From NCBI GenBank assembly GCA_905479495.1, contig CAJQMR010000012.1, forward strand, positions 1 through 64,000: a DNA stretch of 64,000 bases. The letters run 5' to 3'. Positions 35,094 through 42,385 of the stretch are shown here, one piece after another. Both the position numbers and the translations under genes were made by a program. The notes under the pieces are model-generated. The model made no database searches. It saw nothing but the letters and a program-made list of their open reading frames with translations, and had not been told where the DNA came from. Within the stretch, counting starts at the first letter, position 1. The number at the start of each line of letters is the position of its first letter. The DNA comes from an uncultured Anaerolineae bacterium. GTDB lineage: Bacteria > Chloroflexota > Anaerolineae > Promineifilales > Promineifilaceae.

Positions 35094-36308
35094 TTACGGC
35101 CGTTCCCGTTGCGACATCTCACGTAAATCTCTGGCAACCAGGCGAGCGGCGGCCGTTTGCCAGTTGTACAGGGTGCGTTCTGGAATTTGGCTGCGGAACC
35201 AATCCAACACCTCTTCATATTTTTCATCGTGGAAGGCACGGCGACTGTACGGCCGTAATCCCACCACATAGGGAAAATAAAGCGCATTGTAATGCCGCCA
35301 CGCATCCGTGGTGCCAAAGGCAGCCTCATCTCGAGGGTGCAGCTTGATGATGCTCTCTGTGAGCACGGTTTTCAACTCTGCCGCCCGGGCCAATGTGCCA
35401 TCACCACGCCCATTTTGGCCCAAACGCTGTGTGATCAGCGGCAGTCGCGTCAGCGAACTGCTAGCCAGCTTGGGCAAATCACCCATCTGGCTAAGCGCCC
35501 GACGGGTAAGCCGTTCAAATTCCTGAACAGGTAACTCCAATGGATTGCGTGAGGCATCCAGCCGTTGGGCCGCACTGTCCTCGGCACGCTGCACTGCGCG
35601 TGCCTGGCGCAGCGCGGGCGCGTTGATGAAGGCAATCTGATCGATCAAGCCTTGCACTGGATCAGCAAAGGTTTGAATGAGGACCGCCGCCGCCACGCAG
35701 CTGATGAGCAAGGCGACCAGCGGAAAGTTCAGTCCAATCCAAATGACCATGACCAGGATCACCTGCCCGCCAAAAATGAGCGCCGTAAAAAAGGAGTAAT
35801 CCAGCGCGCGAAGGAAGTGGGAAAGCCACGCTTCCCCCTTGTCCGAAGCATCTAACTGGGTGATGACCAGACCAAAGAAAAACAGATCGAGGCCAATGAT
35901 CATTGCCAACCAGAGGGGCATCGTCTGGTTGTTGGGGATAATAATGAAGCCGATGGCAATCCCATAAGCAAAAATGCAAACCAGACTGGCACCGAGGAGA
36001 AATTGTTGACGGCCGTATCGCTCATACCAGGCCGCGCGGTTGGGAACCAGCCACACCATCGCCGCCAGCCAGAAAAGCGCTGGCAGCACCACAAACAGCC
36101 GCTGCAACCGGTAAAGCGTCAGCGCCAGCCGCGCCGATGGGGCAAATTGGCCCAGCAGGGTAATGGCCACACCAACAGCAAAAGCAAGCATCCCCAGCCC
36201 CGCCAGCCATAGCTGCAGGCGCCCTGGATCGCGGGCAATGAGGTAGCAGCCCAGCCAAAAGGTGAGAAAGAAGAGAATGGTTTGCAAAATGAGTTCAGTT
36301 AGGCTCAT
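35094..36308 (-). CDS. Seven-plus-helix membrane protein with soluble C-terminal domain
   Basis: The 404-residue protein has an N-terminal membrane part with about eight hydrophobic segments to about residue 225. The layout is like the 7TM sensor regions of histidine kinases (LYRLQRLFVVLPALFWLAAMVWLVPN). It is followed by a soluble part with LDASRNPLELPVQEFERLTRRALSQMGDLPKLASSSLTRLP, which could be a coiled, DNA-binding or signalling helix region. The end, RRAFHDEKYEEVLDWFRSQIPERTLYNWQTAAARLVARDLREM, looks helix-rich. No kinase, GGDEF or phosphatase motif is visible. I prefer the ATG at 36308 over a TTG at 36344. It is divergent from the ArsR-like operon. Confidence 0.7.
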   Translation of the reverse strand: MSLTELILQTILFFLTFWLGCYLIARDPGRLQLWLAGLGMLAFAVGVAITLLGQFAPSARLALTLYRLQRLFVVLPALFWLAAMVWLVPNRAAWYERYGRQQFLLGASLVCIFAYGIAIGFIIIPNNQTMPLWLAMIIGLDLFFFGLVITQLDASDKGEAWLSHFLRALDYSFFTALIFGGQVILVMVIWIGLNFPLVALLISCVAAAVLIQTFADPVQGLIDQIAFINAPALRQARAVQRAEDSAAQRLDASRNPLELPVQEFERLTRRALSQMGDLPKLASSSLTRLPLITQRLGQNGRGDGTLARAAELKTVLTESIIKLHPRDEAAFGTTDAWRHYNALYFPYVVGLRPYSRRAFHDEKYEEVLDWFRSQIPERTLYNWQTAAARLVARDLREMSQRERP

Positions 36309-36363
36309 AGACGGATTGTACGTATGAGGTTCGGCAAAATGCAAATTGCCATTGACAAACGGA

Positions 36364-36407
36364 ATCTATTTAGATAACCTTCTATTTAGATTTCTATCTA
36401 AATAGAT
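36364..36407 (+). promoter_or_regulatory. Three evenly spaced TCTAnnTAGA dyads (operator array)
   Basis: The dyad TCTA-(TT/AA)-TAGA occurs at 36365-36374, 36381-36390 and 36397-36406, exactly 16 bp apart. The array lies 23 bp upstream of the first ArsR-like gene and between divergent genes. This is a strong candidate for an autoregulatory operator of the ArsR-DUF2087 protein. Confidence 0.7.
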
Positions 36408-36429
36408 CAAGCGTTAAGGATGGCAACTG

Positions 36430-36975
36430 ATGGAAACAGAACAAATTGAAACACTCGTGACATTTTTGCAGGCAGCAGGGCAGCGGGAACGGCTGCATAT
36501 TTTGGGCATCCTGGCAGAGAGTGCGCGTTCTGTACCAGAGTTGGCCAGGCGCACGAATTTAAGGGAAACGGCCGTTATCAAACATCTTGGTCGCCTCAAA
36601 CGGGCTGCATTGGTGCAGGAAACGGCTCCCTTCACATACAAACTCAACGAAAACGCCCTGGAACAAATGAACCGCTCGGTTTTTCATCGGGGCGACTCGC
36701 AAAATAAGGAAACGCTGCGGCAGCGTGTATTGCGCCATTACACCGACGGCCCGCACTTAAAACTATTGCCAGAAAATGAAAATGAACTACGGGAAATTGT
36801 CAGTTGGTTGGCTGAACTTTTTGAGCCAGATACCCAGTATCCCGAAAAAGAAGTCAATGAACGACTGCACCAGGCCCACCCCGATCACGCCCAAATGCGC
36901 CGTCTGCTGGTAGATTTTGGTTTCATGACCCGCAGCCGAGGTATTTATCAAAAAGTACAAGCAAAAAACGCGTGA
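36430..36975 (+). CDS. ArsR-type HTH regulator with C-terminal DUF2087, first copy
   Basis: Residues 1-80 form an ArsR winged helix (RERLHILGILAESARSVPELARRTNLRETAVIKHLGRLKRAALV); no metal-binding cysteine pair is seen. Residues about 90-175 match DUF2087: REIVSWLAELFEPDTQYPEKEVNERLHQAHPDHAQMRRLLVDFGFMTRSRGIYQKV. The ligand of this domain is unknown. A paralogue lies two genes downstream. Three phased dyads upstream suggest self-regulation. It starts a four-gene operon with gaps of 7 bp or overlaps. Confidence 0.88.
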   Translation: METEQIETLVTFLQAAGQRERLHILGILAESARSVPELARRTNLRETAVIKHLGRLKRAALVQETAPFTYKLNENALEQMNRSVFHRGDSQNKETLRQRVLRHYTDGPHLKLLPENENELREIVSWLAELFEPDTQYPEKEVNERLHQAHPDHAQMRRLLVDFGFMTRSRGIYQKVQAKNA

Positions 36976-36982
36976 GGAAACA

Positions 36983-37912
36983 ATGGCACACTCGCTTAAA
37001 AAACTGCTATTAGAAATTGAAGACGTTAAAACAACCGCACAACGACGCTTACAAATCGGCAACATGTTGGCAAAAATGGGCGATTCACGTTCAGGTGTTG
37101 GTGTAAAACACGGGGTACCCGATATTGTCTGGTTGCCAGTTACTCCCGGTGGCAAGATCAAGATTGCACGGCATTGGCAACCCGACGCACCAGGCGAAGA
37201 AGAAAAGCTTATCCACATCGGACCTTATGATGTGGAGCCATTTTACATTGGCAAATATCTTATCACTTATGCTCAATATCAAACCTTTGTTGAAGCTGCG
37301 AATGGGTATGATAATTTGACCTGGTGGCAGGCAATGCCCGAGCCTTATCAACGCCAAAAATTAGGCAAACAACAAACGAAACAACCAAATAATCCTCGGG
37401 ATACTATTTCCTGGTATCAAAGCGTTGCCTTTTCTCGTTGGCTGAATGATAGGTTGCACGGATTGGAGCTACCGCACCCAGCCGGCAAAGGGCAGTTGCA
37501 ATTGGGCAACAATGCTCAGATTCGACTACCTACGGAATGGGAATGGCAGTGGGCTGCCCAAAACGGTGCCGAAACACGGCCGTATCCTTGGGGTGAACGG
37601 AAAACAGGTCATGCCAACACAATTGAATCAGGGCTTAAGCAAGCAACGGCCGTTGGTCTTTACCCACAAGGGGCAGCAGCTTGTGGTGCTCTGGACATGG
37701 CCGGGAACTTAATGGAGTGGTGCGCAAACGACAAAGCAAACCCTGAAATAATAGACGTTAGCAGCACCGCCTCTAAGGTACTGCGTGGCGGTGATTGGGG
37801 ATATAGTTTAGAAAATGCGAACTGCACTTACTGTGATGATGAAGAACCAAGCGGCCTAGATGCTTTGAATGGTTTTCGGTTGATAATAGGACAGATTAAA
37901 GCAAATGAGTGA
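36983..37912 (+). CDS. Formylglycine-generating-enzyme-like (FGE/SUMF1-fold) protein
   Basis: This 309-residue protein has the FGE-sulfatase fold. A 60-residue N-terminal helix region (KLLLEIEDVKTTAQRRLQIGNMLAKMGD) precedes VEPFYIGKYLITYAQYQTFVEA. WYQSVAFSRWLNDRL, RLPTEWEWQWAAQNGAETRPYPWGE, AAGALDMAGNLMEW-type CGALDMAGNLMEWCAN and KVLRGGDWGY...LNGFRL follow. True FGE converts Cys to formylglycine in sulfatases; many relatives instead act in ergothioneine synthesis, phage or regulatory proteins. No sulfatase gene lies nearby. It is sandwiched between two ArsR-DUF2087 genes and overlaps the second by 8 bp. There is no signal peptide, so it is cytoplasmic. Confidence 0.88.
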   Translation: MAHSLKKLLLEIEDVKTTAQRRLQIGNMLAKMGDSRSGVGVKHGVPDIVWLPVTPGGKIKIARHWQPDAPGEEEKLIHIGPYDVEPFYIGKYLITYAQYQTFVEAANGYDNLTWWQAMPEPYQRQKLGKQQTKQPNNPRDTISWYQSVAFSRWLNDRLHGLELPHPAGKGQLQLGNNAQIRLPTEWEWQWAAQNGAETRPYPWGERKTGHANTIESGLKQATAVGLYPQGAAACGALDMAGNLMEWCANDKANPEIIDVSSTASKVLRGGDWGYSLENANCTYCDDEEPSGLDALNGFRLIIGQIKANE

Positions 37913-38480
37913 GGAACAATTTCAAAAATTACTGAGCTTTTTCAAAGTGCTGGGCAATGAAAGCCGCCTGAAAATTCTGGGGCTGCTGGCCAACCAGGAG
38001 CGCAGCGTGGGTGAGTTGGCCGCCCTGCTGGAGCTGCGCGAACCAACCGTCTCTCATCATTTGTCCACAATGAAAGAATTGGGCCTGGTCAACGTGCGGG
38101 CCGAAGGCAATACCCGTATTTACTGGCTTGAAGTGAAGTTTTTGGAGTCGATGAGCAAAGATATTTTGTCGCAAGCGCAGCTGGCCGAATTGGCTCCGGC
38201 GGACAATGAAAATCGTTGGGAACGAAAGGTTTTAAACACGTTTGTGGAAAACGGCCGTATCACCCAGCTCCCCGCCCGCCGCAAAAAACAGTTGGTCATC
38301 ATGAACTGGGTTGTCGAGCACTTCGACTACGATGTGCGCTACCCGGAAGCAGAACTGAACGAACGGCTCAAACAGCTAAATCCTGACTTTGCCTCTTTGC
38401 GCCGCTACCTCATCGACCACAAGCTGATGGCCCGCGAAAACAACATCTACTGGCGCATCCCGCCGGAGGAACCAGCATGA
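37905..38480 (+). CDS. ArsR-type HTH regulator with C-terminal DUF2087, second copy
   Basis: A 191-residue paralogue of the first operon gene with the same two-domain plan. The winged helix is FFKVLGNESRLKILGLLANQERSVGELAALLELREPTVSHHLSTMKELGLVNVRAEGNTRIYWL; DUF2087 is KKQLVIMNWVVEHFDYDVRYPEAELNERLKQLNPDFASLRRYLIDHKLMARENNIYWRI. It overlaps the FGE-like gene by 8 bp and the GNAT gene by 4 bp, so all are translationally coupled. The N-terminal domain is closer to typical ArsR repressors than that of the first copy. Confidence 0.9.
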   Translation: MSEEQFQKLLSFFKVLGNESRLKILGLLANQERSVGELAALLELREPTVSHHLSTMKELGLVNVRAEGNTRIYWLEVKFLESMSKDILSQAQLAELAPADNENRWERKVLNTFVENGRITQLPARRKKQLVIMNWVVEHFDYDVRYPEAELNERLKQLNPDFASLRRYLIDHKLMARENNIYWRIPPEEPA

Positions 38481-39010
38481 CGCGCTTACCTGCCAGCTGG
38501 CAAACTGAACGACTACACATTGCCGATGGTGTCCTGGACAATACAACTCGGCTCATGACCATTTTTAATGCGTGCAGCCACGTGGGTCAACGGGACCCAA
38601 CCTTTCAGATCTATCCAGAGGAAGAGTTTATCGGCTTGGTGACAAAAAGTGTGGCTGATGGGATGGGGAACGGCCGTTTCCAGCTTCAAACCATCCGCCA
38701 AAACAATGAGCTTATTGGCTACTTTCACGGCCACCATCACCATCCCCACCCGCAGACACTCTTAATCTCCATGTTTGTGCTGCACCCCGATTATCAAAAA
38801 GGGGGCTTTGGTACCGAAATGGTGGCGGGACTGGCACAAAAAGCAAAAGCCGTCGGCCATCACGCCATCTGGTTGGAAGTATTTCTCAAAAATTGGCCCG
38901 CCCTGCGCTTTTGGATTAAATCCGGCTTTACTACCATCATCGACATCGACGGTGCGCCTCAGCACGACGCCAATGCCCATGCCAGTATCGTTGTCGCCAA
39001 AACCCTTTAA
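38477..39010 (+). CDS. GNAT-family N-acetyltransferase
   Basis: A 177-residue acetyltransferase fold. The acetyl-CoA-binding part is LLISMFVLHPDYQKGGFGTEMVAGLAQKAKAVGHHAIWLEVFLKNWPALRFWIKSGF, with the Q/RxxGxG/A motif appearing as QKGGFG. HGHHHHPHP in the middle is unusually His-rich for a beta-strand turn. It is the last gene of the ArsR/FGE/ArsR operon, coupled by ATGA. Substrate unknown. Confidence 0.88.
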   Translation: MTRLPASWQTERLHIADGVLDNTTRLMTIFNACSHVGQRDPTFQIYPEEEFIGLVTKSVADGMGNGRFQLQTIRQNNELIGYFHGHHHHPHPQTLLISMFVLHPDYQKGGFGTEMVAGLAQKAKAVGHHAIWLEVFLKNWPALRFWIKSGFTTIIDIDGAPQHDANAHASIVVAKTL

Positions 39011-39042
39011 AAGTGGAAACTACGGCTGCCCCTAAATTCTTC

Positions 39043-40044
39043 TTACTGTTCTTCGGTGGCTTCTGGCACAACCGTCAAAATCACCTTGCCAACGTTCTTG
39101 TTTTGCGCCACATATTGGTGCGCTTCTTGCGCTTGTTCAATGGGAAATTGGGTGTCGATGATGGGCTTCAACTCCCCAGAACGCAGCAGCGGCCAATAGC
39201 CCGACTGAAACTGCTCAGTAATTTTGATCTTCTCCGCAGGTGGCCGCGAGCGCAGCGTGGAACCCATGATGCGCAACCGCTTACCTAAGACCAGGCCCAT
39301 GTTCATTTCACCGTGAGCGCCGCCCAACAGACCAATGTTGACCAAACGGCCGAATCGCTTCAACGCCTTCACATTTCGATCCAGATAGCTCCCGCCCACC
39401 GGATCCAAAATCAAATCTACCCCTTGACCCTGCGTGGCCGCCAAAACCTTCTCTAAAAAATCTTCCCGCTTGTAATTAACAGCCAGCTCGGCACCCAGCT
39501 TGCGGCAAGCCAGCAGCTTCTCATCGCTGCCTGCCGTGATGAAGACAGTGGCCTCAGCGGCATTGGCCAGCTGGATAGCCGCCGTGCCCACCCCGCTGGC
39601 TCCGGCATGAATCAATACCGTTTCCCCAGCTACCAACTCGCCCTCTAAAAAGAGATTGACGTAGGCAGTGTACCAAACCTCGGGAACGGCCGTTCCCTGA
39701 GCAAACGTCCATGTTTTGGGCAGTTTCAGCAGCATCCCGGCGGGCACGGCCACCTGTTCAGCATAGCCACCGCCGGGCAACAACGCACAAACACGATCCC
39801 CCACCTGCCAATCCACCACATCCTCGCCCACAGCAGCAATGATGCCCGCCATTTCCAGCCCCAAAATGTCGCTGGCCCCAACAGGTGGATTGTAGCCACC
39901 TCTGGCCTGGAGCAAATCGGCTCGATTTACGGCCGTTGCCTGTACATTCACCAACACCTCATCCGGCCCATAGGCCACATCCGGCACCGTTTCCCATACC
40001 AACACGGGATTCTGCTTGTCTCCCTTCACCACAATCGCCTTCAT
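39043..40044 (-). CDS. NAD(P)H:quinone oxidoreductase / zinc-independent MDR family (PIG3-like)
   Basis: A 333-residue medium-chain reductase. The N-terminal GroES-like domain carries AVNRADLLQARGGYNPPVGASDILGLEMAG, the signature of PIG3/QOR-2 quinone oxidoreductases. The Rossmann part has VLIHAGASGVGTAAIQLA and VNIGLLGG. Catalytic zinc ligands of alcohol dehydrogenases are absent. NRLIIMGSTLRSR-like RLRIMGSTLRSRPPAEK is also typical of PIG3. The start at 40044 (MKAIVVKG) is chosen by family similarity. It is convergent with the GNAT gene, 32 bp between stops. Confidence 0.92.
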   Translation of the reverse strand: MKAIVVKGDKQNPVLVWETVPDVAYGPDEVLVNVQATAVNRADLLQARGGYNPPVGASDILGLEMAGIIAAVGEDVVDWQVGDRVCALLPGGGYAEQVAVPAGMLLKLPKTWTFAQGTAVPEVWYTAYVNLFLEGELVAGETVLIHAGASGVGTAAIQLANAAEATVFITAGSDEKLLACRKLGAELAVNYKREDFLEKVLAATQGQGVDLILDPVGGSYLDRNVKALKRFGRLVNIGLLGGAHGEMNMGLVLGKRLRIMGSTLRSRPPAEKIKITEQFQSGYWPLLRSGELKPIIDTQFPIEQAQEAHQYVAQNKNVGKVILTVVPEATEEQ

Positions 40045-40163
40045 AGCTGCCCACCTTAGCCGAACAATTTGGATGCCACCCAACCTACAATCAGGTAAAC
40101 TAAATACATAAAAACGTAAGCCAATTTTGTAAAATTGACCAACATGGAGGAGAGTATCACAAG

Positions 40164-40712
40164 ATGACCGAACGTGAAACCTACACCGTCGTCATTGCGG
40201 GCATCACCCGCCACCTACCCTTATTTGAAGTTGCCCCTGGCGTGCGCATCGCCATTTTTAATATGCTAGGCGACACTATCGTTGTCAAAGCAACGGCTGC
40301 GGCCCTTGCCGAGCAGCTCAAGAGCACCCCGGCCGAGGTGCTGGTCACCGCCGAAGCAAAGGGGATTCCCCTGATTTATGAGATGAGCGCCCTGATGGGA
40401 TTACCCTACATCGTTCTGCGCAAAACGTACAAAAGCTATATGGGTGATGCCATCAAGGCCGAAACCGTCTCCATCACCACCGGCAAACCACAAACCCTTT
40501 ACCTGGATGAGAAAGATAAAGCGTTCATCAAAAACAAAAAGGCGGTTCTGGTAGATGATGTAATTAGCACTGGCAGTACGCTCAAGGGAATGGAACAGGT
40601 AGTGGAGCAGGCAGGTGGTAAGATTGTGAAGACAGCGGCCGTTTTCACCGAAGGTGATGCCGATTGGAGCAATGTCGTTGCCCTGGCCAATTTGCCCGTT
40701 TTTGCTGAATGA
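40164..40712 (+). CDS. Phosphoribosyltransferase (adenine phosphoribosyltransferase-like)
   Basis: A 182-residue type I phosphoribosyltransferase. The PRPP loop is AVLVDDVISTGSTLKGM near residues 128-144, and LVTAEAKGIPLIYEMSALMGLPYIVLRKTYK is typical of the APRT/XPRT group. Adenine or xanthine salvage is likely; purine specificity is not decided by the sequence. GGAGGAG lies upstream of the ATG. The gene overlaps the hydantoinase-B-like gene as ATGA, an unusual pairing that suggests purine or hydantoin catabolism. Confidence 0.88.
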   Translation: MTERETYTVVIAGITRHLPLFEVAPGVRIAIFNMLGDTIVVKATAAALAEQLKSTPAEVLVTAEAKGIPLIYEMSALMGLPYIVLRKTYKSYMGDAIKAETVSITTGKPQTLYLDEKDKAFIKNKKAVLVDDVISTGSTLKGMEQVVEQAGGKIVKTAAVFTEGDADWSNVVALANLPVFAE

Positions 40713-42334
40713 CCACCCCAACGGCCGCTTCCCTTTCCATTTTCCGCTATCTTTTCGCCTCCGTGGCCGAAGAGATGGGCGTGACGTTGAGCCGCGCGGC
40801 GTACAGCCCCAACATCAAGGAGCGCCTCGATTTTAGCTGCGCGCTCTTTTTGGGCGACGGCCGTATGCTGGCCCAGGCCGCACACATTCCCGTCCACCTC
40901 GGTGCCATGCCCGCCTCTGTGCAAGCCGCCATCGACAAATGCGCCCCGTTTGCCCCTGGTGACGTGGTCATCGTCAACGATCCGTATCAGGGCGGCAACC
41001 ATCTGCCGGACATTACGCTCGTCTCGCCCGTCTTTTTCGGTAAGCGGTCAGATGATCTAGTCGCCTTGGCACCCCCTCACCTTGTCACCCCTTCATTTTT
41101 TGTCGCCAGCCGTGCCCACCACGCCGATGTCGGGGGCATGTCACCCGGCTCCATGCCGCTTTCTACCGAGATTTATCAGGAAGGGATTATCATTCCCCCC
41201 ATTAAGCTCGTGGCCGCCGGAGAGCGCAATGAAGCGGTGTGGCAGCTCATCCTGCGCAATGTGCGCACCCCTGACGAACGCAATGGCGATTTGGCCGCCC
41301 AGTTAGCCGCCCACGCCATCGGCCAAAAGCGTCTGGTAGAAATTGTGGAGCGGTACAGCCTGGCTGAGGCATTAAACCATGCTGAAGCCCTTATTGACTA
41401 CGCGAAGACCTTGACCGAAACGGCCGTCTCCCAAATCCCAGACGGCCGTTACACTTTCACCGACTTTCTTGATGATGACGGCCAACTAGACAGCCCCGCC
41501 ATCCCCATCAAAGTAACGCTAACTGTAGCTGGCAGCCAGATGCACGTCGATTTCAGCGGCACGGCCGACGCCGTGCGGGGCAATCTCAACGCCGTGCCCG
41601 CCATTGCCAAATCAGCCGTGGCCTACTGCCTACGCTGTGCCGCCCTGGCCCTGGTGCAAACCGATCTGCCCATGAACGACGGCGCTTTTGCCCCAATCAC
41701 GCTCACCATTCCGCCTGGATCTTTGCTAGACCCACCGCAGCCGCACGCCGTCGCCGCCGGCAATGTGGAAACGTCGCAACGCATCACCGACGCCGTCTTT
41801 GGCGCGCTGGCCCAGGCACTGCCCCAACTCATCCCCGCCGCCAGCCAAGGCACAATGAACAATCTAACTTTTGGCGGTAAACAAACAGACAGTGGACGGC
41901 CGTTTGCTTACTACGAAACCATCGGTGGTGGGGCCGGTGCTGGACCAGATGCTGATGGCGGCAGCGGTATGCACGTCCACATGAGCAACACGCTCAATAC
42001 GCCAGTGGAAGCCCTAGAGTACAGCTTCCCTCTGCGCGTAGAACAATACAGTCTGCGGCCCAACTCTGGCGGCGCTGGCCAGCAGCACGGCGGCGACGGC
42101 CTCATCCGCACTATTCGCTTCCTGACACCCGTCACAGTGACGGTCACCAGCGAACGGCGCAAGCGCGGGGCCTATGGGTTGCAAGGGGGAAAAGACGGCC
42201 GTCCGGGCCACAACAGCCTCATTCAAGAAGAAACCGCCACTGAACTGCCGGGTAAATTCACCCGCCAGCTTGAGGCGAACGATATTTTGCAAATTGAAAC
42301 GCCGGGGGGTGGTGGTTGGGGGAAGATTGAGTAA
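40709..42334 (+). CDS. Hydantoinase B / oxoprolinase family protein
   Basis: A 541-residue member of the HyuB family, which with HyuA hydrolyses 5-oxoproline or N-methylhydantoin using ATP. Family motifs are SIFRYLFASVAEEMGVTLSRAAYSPNIKERLDFSCALF, VHLGAMPASVQAAI, DVVIVNDPYQGGNHLPDITLVSPVF, NVETSQRITDAVFGAL and NTPVEALEYSFPLRVEQYSLRPNSGGAG. No HyuA partner is encoded in the window. It is coupled to the phosphoribosyltransferase gene by a 4-bp overlap and ends in a TAATTGGG-type hairpin. Confidence 0.93.
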   Translation: MTTPTAASLSIFRYLFASVAEEMGVTLSRAAYSPNIKERLDFSCALFLGDGRMLAQAAHIPVHLGAMPASVQAAIDKCAPFAPGDVVIVNDPYQGGNHLPDITLVSPVFFGKRSDDLVALAPPHLVTPSFFVASRAHHADVGGMSPGSMPLSTEIYQEGIIIPPIKLVAAGERNEAVWQLILRNVRTPDERNGDLAAQLAAHAIGQKRLVEIVERYSLAEALNHAEALIDYAKTLTETAVSQIPDGRYTFTDFLDDDGQLDSPAIPIKVTLTVAGSQMHVDFSGTADAVRGNLNAVPAIAKSAVAYCLRCAALALVQTDLPMNDGAFAPITLTIPPGSLLDPPQPHAVAAGNVETSQRITDAVFGALAQALPQLIPAASQGTMNNLTFGGKQTDSGRPFAYYETIGGGAGAGPDADGGSGMHVHMSNTLNTPVEALEYSFPLRVEQYSLRPNSGGAGQQHGGDGLIRTIRFLTPVTVTVTSERRKRGAYGLQGGKDGRPGHNSLIQEETATELPGKFTRQLEANDILQIETPGGGGWGKIE

Positions 42335-42377
42335 TTGGGTAATTGAGCAATTACAAAATTACCCAATTACCCAATTA
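42332..42377. terminator. AATTGGGTAATTG hairpin at the hyuB-like stop codon
   Basis: TAATTGGGTAATTG (42332-42345, beginning with the stop codon) is perfectly complementary to CAATTACCCAATTA (42364-42377). It lies between convergent genes and is followed by an A/T-rich stretch, so it may terminate transcription in both directions. Confidence 0.7.
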
Positions 42378-42385
42378 AAAATTCT

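Noticed and set aside
36983..37912. Sulfatase maturation operon
   Set aside because: The protein has the FGE fold, but no sulfatase with a CxPxR motif lies in the window, and the neighbours are regulators and a GNAT. Sulfatase maturation is therefore not supported.
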